From NCBI GenBank assembly GCA_040382235.1, contig JBEIFV010000015.1, forward strand, positions 1 to 64,000: a stretch of DNA of 64,000 nucleotides, read 5' to 3'. The notes below the pieces were generated by a model. The model did no database searches. It saw only the letters and a program-made list of their open reading frames with translations, and was not told where the DNA came from. Source of the stretch: JAEUOS01 sp040382235. Its GTDB lineage: Bacteria; Pseudomonadota; Gammaproteobacteria; Burkholderiales; JAEUOS01. Below, in pieces: positions 44,108-52,571 of this stretch; the first letter of the stretch is position 1, and each line of letters begins with the position of its first letter. Made by a program: the position numbers and the translations under genes.

Positions 44108-44346
44108 GGTTTTCTCTGACTCAATGGCTTGGGAGCAGCACTGTAGCGATCTCGCCATGTCCCGCATCGCGCGAACAAGTCCACGATCACCGCGCAACTG
44201 CGCTCCTGGCACGCGCCTGGCCCGCAATCGATGCGCGAAACCGGCCATGTAAAATGGATCGATGCGAAAAGCAAGCCAGCACGAGCGCCATGCCCTTGTC
44301 ACGAGCGCATCCGGCGCACACCTTTCCACATGAGTCCGCGCACCGC

Positions 44347-44850
44347 ATGAACGCTCCAAAAGCCTTCAAGGTGCCGGACTGGCAGCAGATCATCGACAGC
44401 CTGTATCTTGCCTCCGACCGCGACTTGGTGCGGCTGCGCGTCGCCATCGACGGCATCCTGCTCGACCCGCAACGGATCGCCGAGATCCGGCGCCGGCTGT
44501 CGATCGGCCAGTTGGTCCATTACTTAAGCGAGCGCCAGAACCGCTTGAACAATGGCCGCATTGTCGAATTGATGGCTGACCGGGTGCTGATCGAAACCGC
44601 CGACCAGAAGCTGCGTTGGCTGCACTATGCATCGATTCAGCTGGACCCGCCGGTGGCCCGTGCCGCGGCTCCATCGATAGGCGGCGGCGCCGCCTTCGCC
44701 GTGGGCGATCGGGTGAGCTTCGAGGATCGCGATTTCGTGCACCGCTTCGGCGTGATCAAGCGCATCAACCGCAAGACCGCAACCGTGCAGCGCGATAGCG
44801 GTGACCTGCGTATTCCCTACCCCCAGTTACGCCGGGTAGTGGATCTCTGA
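44347..44850 (+). CDS. Hypothetical protein with a C-terminal SH3-like (KOW-type) domain
   Basis: 167 residues from MNAPKAFKVPDWQQIIDSLY. An N-terminal helical region (LVRLRVAIDGILLDPQRIAE, LSIGQLVHYLSERQNRLNNG) leads to a glycine-rich linker and a C-terminal beta domain (GDRVSFEDRDFVHRFGVIKR, then INRKTATVQRDSGDLRIPY) that resembles small KOW/SH3 barrels seen in nucleic-acid-binding proteins. Function is unknown. It precedes the ydbH-like gene by 50 bases in the same direction and may be cotranscribed. Confidence 0.65.
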   Translation: MNAPKAFKVPDWQQIIDSLYLASDRDLVRLRVAIDGILLDPQRIAEIRRRLSIGQLVHYLSERQNRLNNGRIVELMADRVLIETADQKLRWLHYASIQLDPPVARAAAPSIGGGAAFAVGDRVSFEDRDFVHRFGVIKRINRKTATVQRDSGDLRIPYPQLRRVVDL

Positions 44851-44900
44851 GGCCGGCGGCGCGCCGCCGGCGAGTTCAAACCGGGCGCTACACTGCGGCG

Positions 44901-46919
44901 ATGAATGGTGCCCGAGGGCAGCGCACTCTCCGCGACAAGCCTGGCCGGCCACTGCATTGGCCGATGGTCGGCGTGCTGCTGGCCGCCGCTTTGGCCGCAA
45001 GTGGTGCCGTGGCGCAATTCGTATCGCTCGACCTGGGCACCGTTGAAGGCGATGGCTGGCAAGCCGAGCGGGTGCGCGTTGCCTTTGTGGCGGGCGGCGG
45101 CGCGCGCGTGGAGATTGGCGGCTTCGCCGGTTTCGGGCAAAAATTCGCGGCGCTACGCCTCGATTGCGCGCGCTTCGGCGCACTGCGCGGGGTGTGGCGC
45201 TGCGACGAGGGTGTGCTGCAGGGTCCGGAAAAGCTGGCCGTGTCGTTTGTCTATACGCCAGGACTGCGCAGCCTCACGCTGGCGCTGGAAACGGCCGACG
45301 GCGAAGCGTGGCAACTGGAGCAGGCCGGCGACGCATTCACGCTCAAGCTGGCCCGGGCGCAACTGGTTCGCGTGTCGCCATGGCTGCCAGGGGAGATCAA
45401 GCCGAGCGCGGGCCGCGCCAGCGGCGTGCTGCGCGCAGCGACGGGGGAGGTCAATGGCGAACTGGCATTTGAAGGCGCGGCCTTCGCCGATGCCGCCGGC
45501 CTCAACGCCGGCGAGAACCTGGCCGGCACGCTGGCGTTGGCGGCGCGGCGCGATGGCGGCGCGTGGCGCTGGAACACACGTCTCAAATGGGATGCCGGCG
45601 CATTGCTGATCAATCCTGTGTATGTGGCCGAAGCCGGGCATCTGCTGACGGCTGCGGGCAGCTTCAAGGACAGCCGGCTTTCAATCGAGAACGCACGCCT
45701 CGACTGGCGCGCGCTGGGGCGCATCGAAGCCAAAGCGCAGATCGATACCGCAACCTGGGGTGTGAGCGACTGGGCCATCGAAAGCGGCGCACTGGAGCTT
45801 GCCGGCTTGCGCGCGCTGCTGCCGCAGACCTGGCTGGAACAGCATGGCCTGGCCGACCTAACGCTTGGCGGCAGTTCACGGCTTGCGGCCATTGCCAAGA
45901 CCACTGCGGCAGGCCTTGAGTCCTTGAGAATCGGTTTGACAAAAGCCCGCCTCGATGCGCCGGCGCGCCGCCTCGGGATCGAAGGCATCGACCTCGATTT
46001 TGCGTATCAGGCCGGCGGCGCCACGCCTTTCCTTCTGGACATGGCCAAGGCGCGTTTCAAGGGGCTGGATTTCGGGCCAGCCAGCGCGCGCGGTGAAGTG
46101 CGTGACGATCGTCTGGCGATCGCCAACCTGATCATTCCGCTACTGGACGGCGTACTGGCCTTGAACGAAATTGAAATCGGCCGTGCAAGCGGCCGCTGGC
46201 GCGCGCAGTTGCGCGGCGCTTTCACCCCGCTTTCGATGGAGCGCCTGACCGCGGCACTCGACTGGCATCCGATGAGCGGCAGCATTTCCGCGGTGTTGCC
46301 GCAGATGCACTATGTTGAAACCGCGTCCGGGTCAACGTTTTCGGTCGACGGCGCGTTGTTGTTCAAGGTATTCGGCGGCGACGCCCAAGTTGACGGCATC
46401 CGCATCGACAACCTCTTTGGACGCACCCCGCGCCTGGCTGCCAACCTGAAACTTGCCGGGCTCGATCTCGAAGCCATGACCGGCGCGGTCAAGTTCGGCA
46501 GCATCACCGGGCGCATCGATGTCAACCTGGAAAATCTGGAAATGGAAAACTGGCAACCGCTTTCGTTCGATGCGACCATCGCCACCAGTCCCGGCGATTT
46601 CCGGAAGCGCATCAGCCAGCGCGCGGTGCAGAACATTTCCTCGATCGGCGGTGCCGGCGCCGGTGCCGCCATTCAGGCCAGCTTCATGCGATTTTTCGAT
46701 ACCTTCGGTTATGACAGGCTGGGGCTTTCGTGCCGGCTGCGCAACGGCATCTGCGAAATGGGTGGCATCGACCGCGCTAGCGGCGGCTACACCATCATCA
46801 AGGGGGGCGGCCTGCCCGCGCTCAATGTGGTTGGTTACAATCGATTTGTCGGCTGGCAGGAAATGCTGGACCGCATCCAGGCGGTGATCGAAGGCAACTC
46901 GAAAATGGTGGTGCAATGA
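44901..46919 (+). CDS. ydbH: YdbH-like intermembrane bridge protein
   Basis: 672 residues from MNGARGQRTLRDKPGRPLHW. One N-terminal transmembrane anchor (MVGVLLAAALAASGAVAQF), then a long beta-rich AsmA-like periplasmic region, ending with the conserved C-terminal YdbH block (ISSIGGAGAGAAIQASFMRF, CRLRNGICEMGGIDRASGGY, IIKGGGLPALNVVGYNRFVG). YdbH, TamB and YhdP share phospholipid delivery to the outer membrane in E. coli. The stop overlaps the next ATG (ATGA). Order ydbH-ynbE-ydbL is as in enterobacteria. Identification rests on that order and the C-terminal domain. Confidence 0.85.
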   Translation: MNGARGQRTLRDKPGRPLHWPMVGVLLAAALAASGAVAQFVSLDLGTVEGDGWQAERVRVAFVAGGGARVEIGGFAGFGQKFAALRLDCARFGALRGVWRCDEGVLQGPEKLAVSFVYTPGLRSLTLALETADGEAWQLEQAGDAFTLKLARAQLVRVSPWLPGEIKPSAGRASGVLRAATGEVNGELAFEGAAFADAAGLNAGENLAGTLALAARRDGGAWRWNTRLKWDAGALLINPVYVAEAGHLLTAAGSFKDSRLSIENARLDWRALGRIEAKAQIDTATWGVSDWAIESGALELAGLRALLPQTWLEQHGLADLTLGGSSRLAAIAKTTAAGLESLRIGLTKARLDAPARRLGIEGIDLDFAYQAGGATPFLLDMAKARFKGLDFGPASARGEVRDDRLAIANLIIPLLDGVLALNEIEIGRASGRWRAQLRGAFTPLSMERLTAALDWHPMSGSISAVLPQMHYVETASGSTFSVDGALLFKVFGGDAQVDGIRIDNLFGRTPRLAANLKLAGLDLEAMTGAVKFGSITGRIDVNLENLEMENWQPLSFDATIATSPGDFRKRISQRAVQNISSIGGAGAGAAIQASFMRFFDTFGYDRLGLSCRLRNGICEMGGIDRASGGYTIIKGGGLPALNVVGYNRFVGWQEMLDRIQAVIEGNSKMVVQ

Positions 46920-47143
46920 AACCAGCTCAAAGTTCGCGCCGCCTGTGGATGCTGGCCGCCGCATCCAGCCTGCTGATGATGGCCGCCTGCGTCACCATCA
47001 ACATCTACTTTCCCGCGGCTGCCGCCGAAAAGGCGGCCGATCGCATCATCGAAGAGGTGTACAACCTGCGCCGTGAAGGCGCACCCGCTCAGGCGCCGGG
47101 CAGCGCTGCGCCCAAACCCGCGGCATCCACGCCATCGAAGTGA
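46916..47143 (+). CDS. ynbE: YnbE-like small lipoprotein
   Basis: 75 residues. A signal sequence with a lipobox-like end (LLMMAAC) would leave a lipidated cysteine; the next residues, VTINIYFPAAAAEKAADRII, are the conserved part, and the tail is Pro/Ala-rich. In E. coli YnbE pairs with the C-terminus of YdbH at the outer membrane. It overlaps both neighbours by 4 bases, so the three genes are coupled. Confidence 0.8.
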   Translation: MKPAQSSRRLWMLAAASSLLMMAACVTINIYFPAAAAEKAADRIIEEVYNLRREGAPAQAPGSAAPKPAASTPSK

Positions 47144-47565
47144 AGGAAATCACCGTGATCAGAATCCTTGCCGCCTGGCTCCTGGCCTGCGTGGCCACAT
47201 TCGCAGGCGCGCAAGCCAACCTCGAAATCAATACGCCCGCCATCAACAACCTGAAGAAGGCGATGGCCGAGCGCCATGCGCAACTGAGCCCGCACTACTT
47301 GAGCGGCGCGGTGGGCATCGCGCGCGATGGCAGCATCGCGCTGGCCAATGCCAACGCCGTGCCCTTGCCGCAACGCGCCGGCGTCGGCGGCCTGATCGCC
47401 GCCGAGAACACCGATCGCAGCGCGCTGTACCGCGAGATCGCGCGCGCCAACGGCAAGCCGGAATGGGAGGCCGAGATCCGCAATACCTTCGGTGAGCGCT
47501 GGATCGAAAAGGCACAACCGGGATGGAGCGTGCAGAACGCCGCCGGCCAGTGGGTCAGGAAATGA
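47140..47565 (+). CDS. ydbL: YdbL-like periplasmic protein (DUF1318)
   Basis: 141 residues starting at a GTG that overlaps the ynbE stop; a second GTG at 47155 gives a tighter signal peptide (IRILAAWLLACVATFAGA|QA). Conserved YdbL features are the mature start NLEINTPAINNLKKAMAERH, YLSGAVGIARDG, QRAGVGGLIAAENTDRSALY and a C-terminal NTFGERWIEKAQPGWSVQ. It probably assists the YdbH-YnbE complex in the periplasm. Its stop overlaps the thioesterase start (ATGA). Confidence 0.87.
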   Translation: MKEITVIRILAAWLLACVATFAGAQANLEINTPAINNLKKAMAERHAQLSPHYLSGAVGIARDGSIALANANAVPLPQRAGVGGLIAAENTDRSALYREIARANGKPEWEAEIRNTFGERWIEKAQPGWSVQNAAGQWVRK

Positions 47566-47951
47566 GTGTGCAACTGCCGGCCGGGCGCACGCCGATCCTC
47601 TCGGTGGTGCCGATGCCTTCGGATTCCAACCAGCATGGCGATATCTTCGGCGGCTGGCTGATGAGCCAGGTCGATATCGCAGGCGGGGTTGCGGCGGCCC
47701 GTCGCGCGCGCGGTCGCGTCGCCACCGTGGCGGTCAATTCCTTCACCTTCAAGCAGCCGGTGCTGATCGGCGACGTGGTGTTGTTCTATGCCCAGGTGCT
47801 GAAGGTGGGCCGCACCTCGATCACGGTCGATGTCGAGGTGTTCGCGCAACGTAATCCGGCGGTGCTTGAAACGGTGAAGATCACCGAGGCCCAGCTGACT
47901 TACGTGGCGACCGACCAGGAACGGCGGCCGCGGCAGGTGCCACCGGAATGA
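47562..47951 (+). CDS. YciA-like acyl-CoA thioesterase
   Basis: 129 residues, a single hotdog fold: PMPSDSNQHGDIFGGWLMSQ holds the catalytic Asn-x-x-Gly-Asp region, AARRARGRVATVAVNSFTFK follows and VGRTSITVDVEVFAQ forms the long strand. YciA enzymes hydrolyse many acyl-CoAs. The ATG overlaps the ydbL stop by 4 bases, which couples it to the envelope lipid operon. A hairpin (GGGTCC/GGACCC) follows at about 47964 without a T-run. Confidence 0.9.
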   Translation: MSVQLPAGRTPILSVVPMPSDSNQHGDIFGGWLMSQVDIAGGVAAARRARGRVATVAVNSFTFKQPVLIGDVVLFYAQVLKVGRTSITVDVEVFAQRNPAVLETVKITEAQLTYVATDQERRPRQVPPE

Positions 47952-48081
47952 GAAAACGCCGCATGGGTCCCTGTGTCACGGACCCTCGCGCGGAGGTGTT
48001 CAATCAAGTTGATGCGAGCAAAAAGCGGCAGTGGTTCCCCGCGGGCTTATCCAGCGTTTCCATGGTCGGCGCGCGCAGCGG

Positions 48082-49302
48082 TCAAACCGGCTTCTTTGCC
48101 ATCACGAATAGCAGCGAACCCAGCCCGGCAAGTATCGCCAGCAGGGTGAACCCGGCGCGGTAGTTGCCGGTGTAATCGGCCATGGCGCCGGCCACCAGCG
48201 GCCCGCCGACCTGGCCGATTGCGATGATGATGCCGGACAAGCCCATGATCATGCCGATCGAACTGCGCCCGAAGTAATCTGCGCGAATCGCCTGCATGAA
48301 GGGGCCGCGCAGGCCCCAGGCCACGCCGTGCAGCACCGCGAAGGCCAGCAGCATCACACTGCCCGCGGCATAGGTGAGCATCAGCATGCCGGCGGCGTGC
48401 ATCAGCATGCAGATAGCGGCGACGTAGCGCTTGTCGAAACGGTCGCCGATGGCGTAACCGAGAAACACCCCGCCGACCTGGCCTACAGTCATCAGGGTGA
48501 TCACAAGCGAAGCCTGTGCCACCGAGTAGCCGAGCGACTCCTTCATGTGCGAAATTGCATGCACGTTGACCGCGGTGACGATCAGCAGCGACACGCCATG
48601 GCCCAGTGCCAGGAGCCAGAAGGCCGCGGTGCGCAGTGCTTCGCGGGTGGTGAATTCACGCCGGGTCGGGGCCGCGGGCGGGAATCCGGTGGCCGGCGGC
48701 GGGGCCGCCGGCAGCCCATCGACGCTTTCGCCATGGTCCTCGGGGCGGCTCCTGATCACTCGCGCCAGCGGCAGGCCGACGGCGATCATCAGCACGCCCG
48801 AGCCGAAAGCCGCGGCGCGCCAGCCGAAGGTCTGCATCGCCCAGGCCACCAGCGGCACCGCCAGCCCGCCGAACGCCAGGCCGAAGCCCATGGCCGACAA
48901 GGCGCGCGCGCGCTTCCTTTCGAACCATTGCACCACGGCTACGGTGAGCGGGAAATAGCCGCTGAAACTGGCGCCGACAGCGATCATCACGATGGCGCCG
49001 TAAAAGCCGCCGATGGTCTCGATTTGCGACAAGGCCATGAAACCCAGGCCCAGCACCACGATGCCGGCCACGATCATGCGTTGCGCGCCGGAGCGATCGA
49101 TCACCCATCCCAGGAGCGGGCCGAGCACCGCGGCTTCCAGCGACTGCAATGCCGCCGCGCCGGAGAGCGCGGTCTTGCTCCAGCCCATCTGGTCGGACAG
49201 CACCGCGACATAGGCGCCGAAGGCCTGATGCAATAGGCCTGCCTGCAGGCACTGGATGCCGGCGGCGGCGGCCACCATGCGCCAGCCATAGAAGACTTTC
49301 AT
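48082..49302 (-). CDS. Major facilitator superfamily transporter, monocarboxylate/oxalate type
   Basis: 406 residues with 12 hydrophobic segments in two halves separated by a Pro-rich loop (about residues 200-220). MKVFYGWRMVAAAAGIQCLQ at the start is typical of the oxalate/formate antiporter and monocarboxylate porter group; LLGWVIDRSGAQRMIVAG and VVQWFERKRARALSAMGFGL carry the MFS signature between helices. The last gene before it on this strand is the TauD-like gene 47 bases upstream, so both may act on one compound. Confidence 0.9.
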   Translation of the reverse strand: MKVFYGWRMVAAAAGIQCLQAGLLHQAFGAYVAVLSDQMGWSKTALSGAAALQSLEAAVLGPLLGWVIDRSGAQRMIVAGIVVLGLGFMALSQIETIGGFYGAIVMIAVGASFSGYFPLTVAVVQWFERKRARALSAMGFGLAFGGLAVPLVAWAMQTFGWRAAAFGSGVLMIAVGLPLARVIRSRPEDHGESVDGLPAAPPPATGFPPAAPTRREFTTREALRTAAFWLLALGHGVSLLIVTAVNVHAISHMKESLGYSVAQASLVITLMTVGQVGGVFLGYAIGDRFDKRYVAAICMLMHAAGMLMLTYAAGSVMLLAFAVLHGVAWGLRGPFMQAIRADYFGRSSIGMIMGLSGIIIAIGQVGGPLVAGAMADYTGNYRAGFTLLAILAGLGSLLFVMAKKPV

Positions 49303-49349
49303 GTTCCGGCCATGCGGTTGATAGCGTCCTGCATGGGTGACATGCTCCT

Positions 49350-50186
49350 TCAGGCCGAGGCAGGTTCAGCCACGGTGATCCGGTGCAGCAGGCGCCGATG
49401 ACCGTCATAGCCGCCGGTGGCCGCATGCACCACGCAGCGGTTGTCCCACATGAGAAGCATGCCGGCAGACCAGCGGTGGCGATAGACAAACTCCGCGCGC
49501 GCCTGGTGCGCGAACAGGTCGGCCAGGAGCGCGGACGCATCCTTGTCGGGCATGCCTTCGATGCCGATGGTATAGCCGGGGCTCACGTACAGCGCGGTGC
49601 GCCCGGTTTCCGGATGGACACGCCCGATCGGGTGTGTTTGCGTGGCAAGCGCGCTGTCGGAGAACTTGATCGCCATCGAGCGGCCGCGATCGCGCTCGCC
49701 ATACATGCCCTGGCGTGAGTAACCACGCCGCGCCGAATGAATGCCCAGGCGACCGGCGACCTGCGACTGCAGCGCGGCCGGCAGGGCATCCCAGGCCGCA
49801 TACTGGTTGGCGAACAGGGTGTCGCCGCCGACCGGCGGAATGATGCTGCCGTAGAGCAGCGTCGCCGCCGGCGGCTGTGGCAGGAAACTCCAGTCCGAAT
49901 GCCATGATTCGGCGAACAGCGTGGTCTTCTCGTCCGCTTCACGCCGCACCTGTGCCACATGCGGGTGCCCGGGCACGGATTCGAAGAACGGATCGTTGCC
50001 AAACGGGCCGATCATGCTGGCAAAGCGCTCGAGGTCTTCCAGTTGCAAGGTCTGGTCAGGAAAAGCGAGCACCAGATGGCTAAGCCAGTGCGCACGCAGC
50101 GCAGCGACTTCGGCCCCATCAACACCCTTGAGGTCGACGCCCGCCACCAGCGCGCCGCATGGCGCGGCTTGCACAATGACCTGCAT
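49350..50186 (-). CDS. TauD/TfdA-family Fe(II)/2-oxoglutarate dioxygenase
   Basis: 278 residues from MQVIVQAAPCGALVAGVDLK. The Fe ligands sit in SWHSDWSFLPQPP (HxD) and the distal histidine in MWDNRCVVHAATGGYDG; the 2-oxoglutarate arginine is in HRRLLHRITV. GGDTLFANQYAAWDALP and YTIGIEGMPDKDA are TauD/TfdA-like. GGGGGAG lies 8 bases before the ATG at 50186; a frame extending to 50543 is a chance read through the spacer. It resembles the two proteins at 24.7 and 28.9 kb less than they resemble each other. Confidence 0.9.
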   Translation of the reverse strand: MQVIVQAAPCGALVAGVDLKGVDGAEVAALRAHWLSHLVLAFPDQTLQLEDLERFASMIGPFGNDPFFESVPGHPHVAQVRREADEKTTLFAESWHSDWSFLPQPPAATLLYGSIIPPVGGDTLFANQYAAWDALPAALQSQVAGRLGIHSARRGYSRQGMYGERDRGRSMAIKFSDSALATQTHPIGRVHPETGRTALYVSPGYTIGIEGMPDKDASALLADLFAHQARAEFVYRHRWSAGMLLMWDNRCVVHAATGGYDGHRRLLHRITVAEPASA

Positions 50187-50250
50187 CCTGATGCTCCCCC
50201 CTGTTGTGTTTCGACCACCTGACTTGCGACTGTACCAAACCCCATGGGCA

Positions 50251-50275
50251 GTTATCCACAAAAGCTGTGGATAAC
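50251..50275. promoter_or_regulatory. Inverted pair of perfect DnaA-box sequences
   Basis: TTATCCACA (50252-50260) and its inverse TGTGGATAA (50266-50274) face each other across 5 bases, and the palindrome extends by G/C on each side to 10-bp arms. Both copies match the strong DnaA-box consensus TTATNCACA. The site is 65 bases upstream of the TauD-like gene start. No dnaA, dnaN or other origin genes are nearby. Confidence 0.6.
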
Positions 50276-50446
50276 CCTCAGGCGGGGTGCCCGGAAGGCG
50301 TTGGTGCGGGCCGAAGTCAATAGCCTTGATGCCAAAGCGCGCAGGTGCGCGCGAATTGATTTTTCTGCCTGCCGGAAGCGCTTGCCGGCGCGCTGCAACA
50401 TCGCAGCGTCGACCTCGGAACCACAAGCTGCTGCGCTTGGACCAAC

Positions 50447-50477
50447 AAAAAGGCCGCAACCTTTTTGGGTTGCGGCC
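50447..50477 (-). terminator. Rho-independent terminator on the minus strand
   Basis: Perfect 10-bp stem (GGCCGCAACC / GGTTGCGGCC) with a 6-base loop; on the minus strand it is followed by TTTTT (A-run at 50447-50451). It ends transcription coming from the amidohydrolase at 50656 or from a small transcript in the spacer. Confidence 0.8.
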
Positions 50478-50479
50478 GA

Positions 50480-50600
50480 ACTGCCTGTCTGACGGGCAGA
50501 AAGAGGAGGAGACGCAACCGATGCTACGCAGCAGGCGCCTCACTGTCTGTGAACTGCATCACACACCGACCCAAATGGTGCGGAAACGTGCGTTATTTCA
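50480..50600 (-). ncRNA. Candidate small RNA in the spacer before the terminator
   Basis: The 120 bases just upstream of the minus-strand terminator contain a second hairpin (CTGCC...GGCAG at 50481-50499) and a C/T-rich single-stranded stretch, TCTCCTCCTCTTTCTG, complementary to Shine-Dalgarno sequences, a layout common in regulatory small RNAs. On the opposite strand the same bases read as AGGAGGAG followed by a 34-codon frame (50521-50625), an alternative explanation. Neither is certain. Confidence 0.28.
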
Positions 50601-50655
50601 CAAATTTCCCTCTGTTTGGGCATAACCGTCGCATGCGCGCTGCGCGTCGAGCTCC

Positions 50656-51654
50656 CTACTCAATGCCGAGAAAGCGCCGGGCATTGGTTTGTGTAATCGC
50701 CTCGAAGGACGATGCATCCAGGCCGCAGCGCTCGAGCAGCGCCACCGGGTCGGCCTCACCCATCGCATACGGATAGTCGCTGCCGATCACGATCTGCGAA
50801 GCGCCGTAGCTCTCGATCAACAAGCGCACCAGCCTGGGATCGAACACCACGCAATCGTAGAAAAAACGCCGCGCGTAAACGTCCGGCGCCAGGGGCATGT
50901 TCTCCAGTGCCTTGGGCGTCATCGACCATGCGTGCTTCAGGCGCGGCAACATCATCGACAAGGCGCCGCCGCCGTGGGAGAAGGCAATGCGCAAGCGCGG
51001 ATGGCGCGCGGCGATGCCGCCGGTGATGATCGCCGCTGCGCACAAACCGATATCGCCGGGAAAAGCGACCGCCTGCTCGGACAGGGGGCCTACGATGCGG
51101 TCCTGGCCTGCAGGGCGCAGGGCATGCACGAAAATCGCCGCGCCCATGCGCTCGGCAGCGGCGAAGAAGGGTTCGAAACGGGCGTCACCGATCGACACGC
51201 CGTTCACATGGGTGGCGATTTCCACGCCGGCGAAACCCAGGGTCTGGCGCAGGTATTCAAGCTCGCGCAGGGCCATGTCCATGTCCTGCAGCGGTATGGC
51301 ACCAAGACCGGTAAAGCGATCGGGCGCGGCGGCCACCATGGCCGCGATGGTGTCGTTGATGTAACGCAAAAGCACCTGTGCATCGCAGGCGGGCAACCAG
51401 TAGGACAGCAGCTCGGGCATCGGCGACAGGGCCTGGCGACCGATGCGCATGGCGCCCATGCCTTCGATGCGGCGCGGCACGCTCCAGCTGCCATCGCTCA
51501 CGGTACGGTAGGTCTTGCCCGCGATGATCACATGGCGGTGGCAGGCATGCGCCGGCGCCATCGAGGGCCAGGGTACGTTGGCATGGGACCCGGTATACGC
51601 GGGAAAATTCTCCGGTACCACATGGGTGTGGCAATCGATGGCGCTGTGATTCAC
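50656..51654 (-). CDS. ACMSD-like amidohydrolase (decarboxylase/hydrolase)
   Basis: 332 residues from a GTG at 51654 with GGAGGG just before it. VNHSAIDCHTHVVPENFPAY carries the HxH metal motif (H9, H11); the pattern WSVPRRIEGMGAMRIGRQAL with LSPMPELLSYWLP, then GLGAIPLQDMDMALRELEYL, FVHALRP, FSHGGGALSMMLPRL and IVIGSDYPYAMGEADP is that of 2-amino-3-carboxymuconate semialdehyde decarboxylase and related amidohydrolase-2 enzymes. These decarboxylate or hydrolyse aromatic-pathway intermediates through a zinc or manganese site. It stands alone, upstream of a broken gntR on the other strand. Confidence 0.9.
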   Translation of the reverse strand: MNHSAIDCHTHVVPENFPAYTGSHANVPWPSMAPAHACHRHVIIAGKTYRTVSDGSWSVPRRIEGMGAMRIGRQALSPMPELLSYWLPACDAQVLLRYINDTIAAMVAAAPDRFTGLGAIPLQDMDMALRELEYLRQTLGFAGVEIATHVNGVSIGDARFEPFFAAAERMGAAIFVHALRPAGQDRIVGPLSEQAVAFPGDIGLCAAAIITGGIAARHPRLRIAFSHGGGALSMMLPRLKHAWSMTPKALENMPLAPDVYARRFFYDCVVFDPRLVRLLIESYGASQIVIGSDYPYAMGEADPVALLERCGLDASSFEAITQTNARRFLGIE

Positions 51655-51949
51655 ATTCCCTCCGGATTGGATGTGGCCAATCGCCCGCCTGCGGGTCGAT
51701 TTGTCCGATCCATTATCGCGCAGCCGCGCTCCGGGGCATTGCGCCTCCATGCGTTCATCGCAGCCGTCGGTCTTCTCTTGCCTGACACGAGCGGAAAGCA
51801 GTCGATGCGGCCGCGCAGCAGGCAACGAGCGCCGCACAAGGGCGGGATCGCACCGGCAAGTTCTGCCGGATCAACGAGAATGCGTCCGGCAGCAGGCAGC
51901 ACCGGCTTTTCAGGAGATATCCCTGCGACACAGCGATTGACAATATGCC

Positions 51950-52565
51950 TTGCATCGATCAACGGCCGAAAGGATGCGGCGGTCCGACCAGGCGTTGCCC
52001 CTGGCCACGCTCGAAACCTTGCGCGTAATTGAAGCCCGGCCCAACTCCGGCGTGTTCCTGCGGCGCTCGGCGACCGAATCCAGTTTCGAAGCCATTGTGC
52101 TGCTGGCCGAGCAGGGCAGCGAGCCCACGGCGACGGAAGTGCGCGAGAGCATCGAGGTACGCGCGCCGCTGGAGCGCCAGGCGATCACGCTGGCCTGCGC
52201 GCGGCACCGATGCCGACCTCGATGCACGGCGGGCGATCTTGCAGGAAACGCGCTCGCTCCTGGCCGCCGGTGGCAACATCGCCGATTGTGATCAGGCATT
52301 TCATCTGGCGCTGGCCAACGCCAGCCACAACAGCGTGCTGGCACGCATGCTCAACGCCTTCTATTGCCTGACCCTGCCGCGACGGCGCCGCTACTTCGCC
52401 GATCCGTCACGCGCAGCGGCATCGGATCGCGGCCATCGAAAGATCGTGGCGGCACTTGAAGCGCGCGATATCAAGACCGCCAGCGCGTTGATGGATCGGC
52501 ATCTTGGCAATGCCCAGGTGTACTGGCAAGAAGCGCTTGACGGTGGTGGCGCTGCCGGGAAGTAA
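51950..52565 (+). pseudogene. Broken GntR/FCD-family regulator
   Basis: The first frame contains LRVIEARPNSGVFLRRSATE, the wing of a FadR-like winged helix, and the start of the FCD domain (VRESIEVRAPLERQAITLAC). Around 52200 the frame shifts, after which GTDADLDARRAILQETRSLL, DCDQAFHLALANASHNSVLA and HRKIVAALEARDIKTASALM complete the FCD domain. The helix-turn-helix before the wing is missing or scrambled (only LPLATLETLRVIE remains). It is divergent from the amidohydrolase and probably used to regulate it. Confidence 0.82.
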
Positions 52566-52571
52566 CGGTAA

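Noticed and set aside
50251..50275. Chromosomal replication origin
   Set aside because: Only two DnaA boxes, no AT-rich unwinding region, and no dnaA, dnaN, gidA or parAB genes are nearby.
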